The position numbers and the translations under genes are program-made. Below, piece by piece: positions 5,289-5,411 of a stretch of DNA of 5,411 bases (its first letter is position 1; the number at the start of each line of letters is the position of its first letter). Under the pieces are notes generated by a model. It was given only the letters and a program-made list of their open reading frames with translations, made no database searches and was not told the DNA's origin. This DNA comes from an uncultured Christensenella sp. (GTDB lineage Bacteria; Bacillota; Clostridia; Christensenellales; UBA1242), in NCBI GenBank assembly GCA_949293915.1, contig CASFFJ010000170.1:1-5411 (forward strand), in the 5' to 3' direction.

Positions 5289-5411
5289 ATGGAATTTTTA
5301 GATGTTTTTAAAGTGCCAAAAGCAGATCAAGTGAAAGAAGAGTTTGAAATTGATGGCGATTATATTTATTTCAACATTTCAAAACAAAACATTGAAAAGA
5401 TTTTTTACAAA
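5289..5411 (+). CDS. Partial hypothetical protein (N-terminus; runs off right edge)
   Basis: ATG 5289 opens 41 codons with no stop before the edge. The visible part begins MEFLDVFKVPKADQVKEEFE and is acidic and lysine-rich, apparently soluble, without a signal peptide or membrane helix. GAGGTG (5280-5285) lies just before the start, and a well-formed promoter sits right upstream, so the gene appears to be independently expressed. No family is recognised from this fragment. Confidence 0.68.
   Translation, partial: MEFLDVFKVPKADQVKEEFEIDGDYIYFNISKQNIEKIFYK

Overview
The window is AT-rich (roughly 30% G+C by eye). It has strong AGGAG-type ribosome binding sites, every complete gene ends in TAA, and tryptophan is read as TGG, so TGA is not a sense codon. 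This suggests a low-G+C Firmicutes-like bacterium using the standard code. The species cannot be named from the sequence.

Left half (about 115-3180): a complete, C-protein-controlled Type II restriction-modification system. A nested inverted-repeat operator (C-box) overlaps a sigma-70 promoter. It is followed by a 67-aa XRE-family controller (207-410) and a 186-aa PD-(D/E)XK-like nuclease (427-987), which together form a short C-R operon. A 712-aa gamma-class N6-adenine methyltransferase (988-3126, minus strand) converges on the nuclease gene with no base between the two stop codons. The methyltransferase has its own promoter with perfect consensus hexamers and no visible C-box. It also carries N-terminal helix-turn-helix segments that could let it control itself. 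The likely logic is immediate protective methylation, with delayed nuclease production through the C protein. A minus-strand gene (partial, 1-114) leaves the left edge and shares the C-box intergenic region.

Right half (about 3200-5411): a region of decayed genes and unknowns. A broken small gene (3372-3697) ends at a clean intrinsic terminator. Next is an intact 184-aa membrane-anchored protein of unknown function (3761-4315). A second strong terminator (4390-4418) sits directly in front of the ribosome binding site of a pseudogene (4433-4958), whose three lesions can be placed by eye. A possible minus-strand gene remnant (4953-5151) contains a hairpin. Finally, an extended -10 promoter drives a gene that runs off the right edge (5289-5411).

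The layout is that of an accessory island: a mobile R-M module next to degenerating genes. No transposase, integrase, tRNA, rRNA or CRISPR array was seen. The most interesting points are the C-box architecture, the contrasting control of the methyltransferase, the zero-gap convergent R/M ends, a nuclease whose specificity is unrecognised, and the terminator-gated multi-lesion pseudogene.
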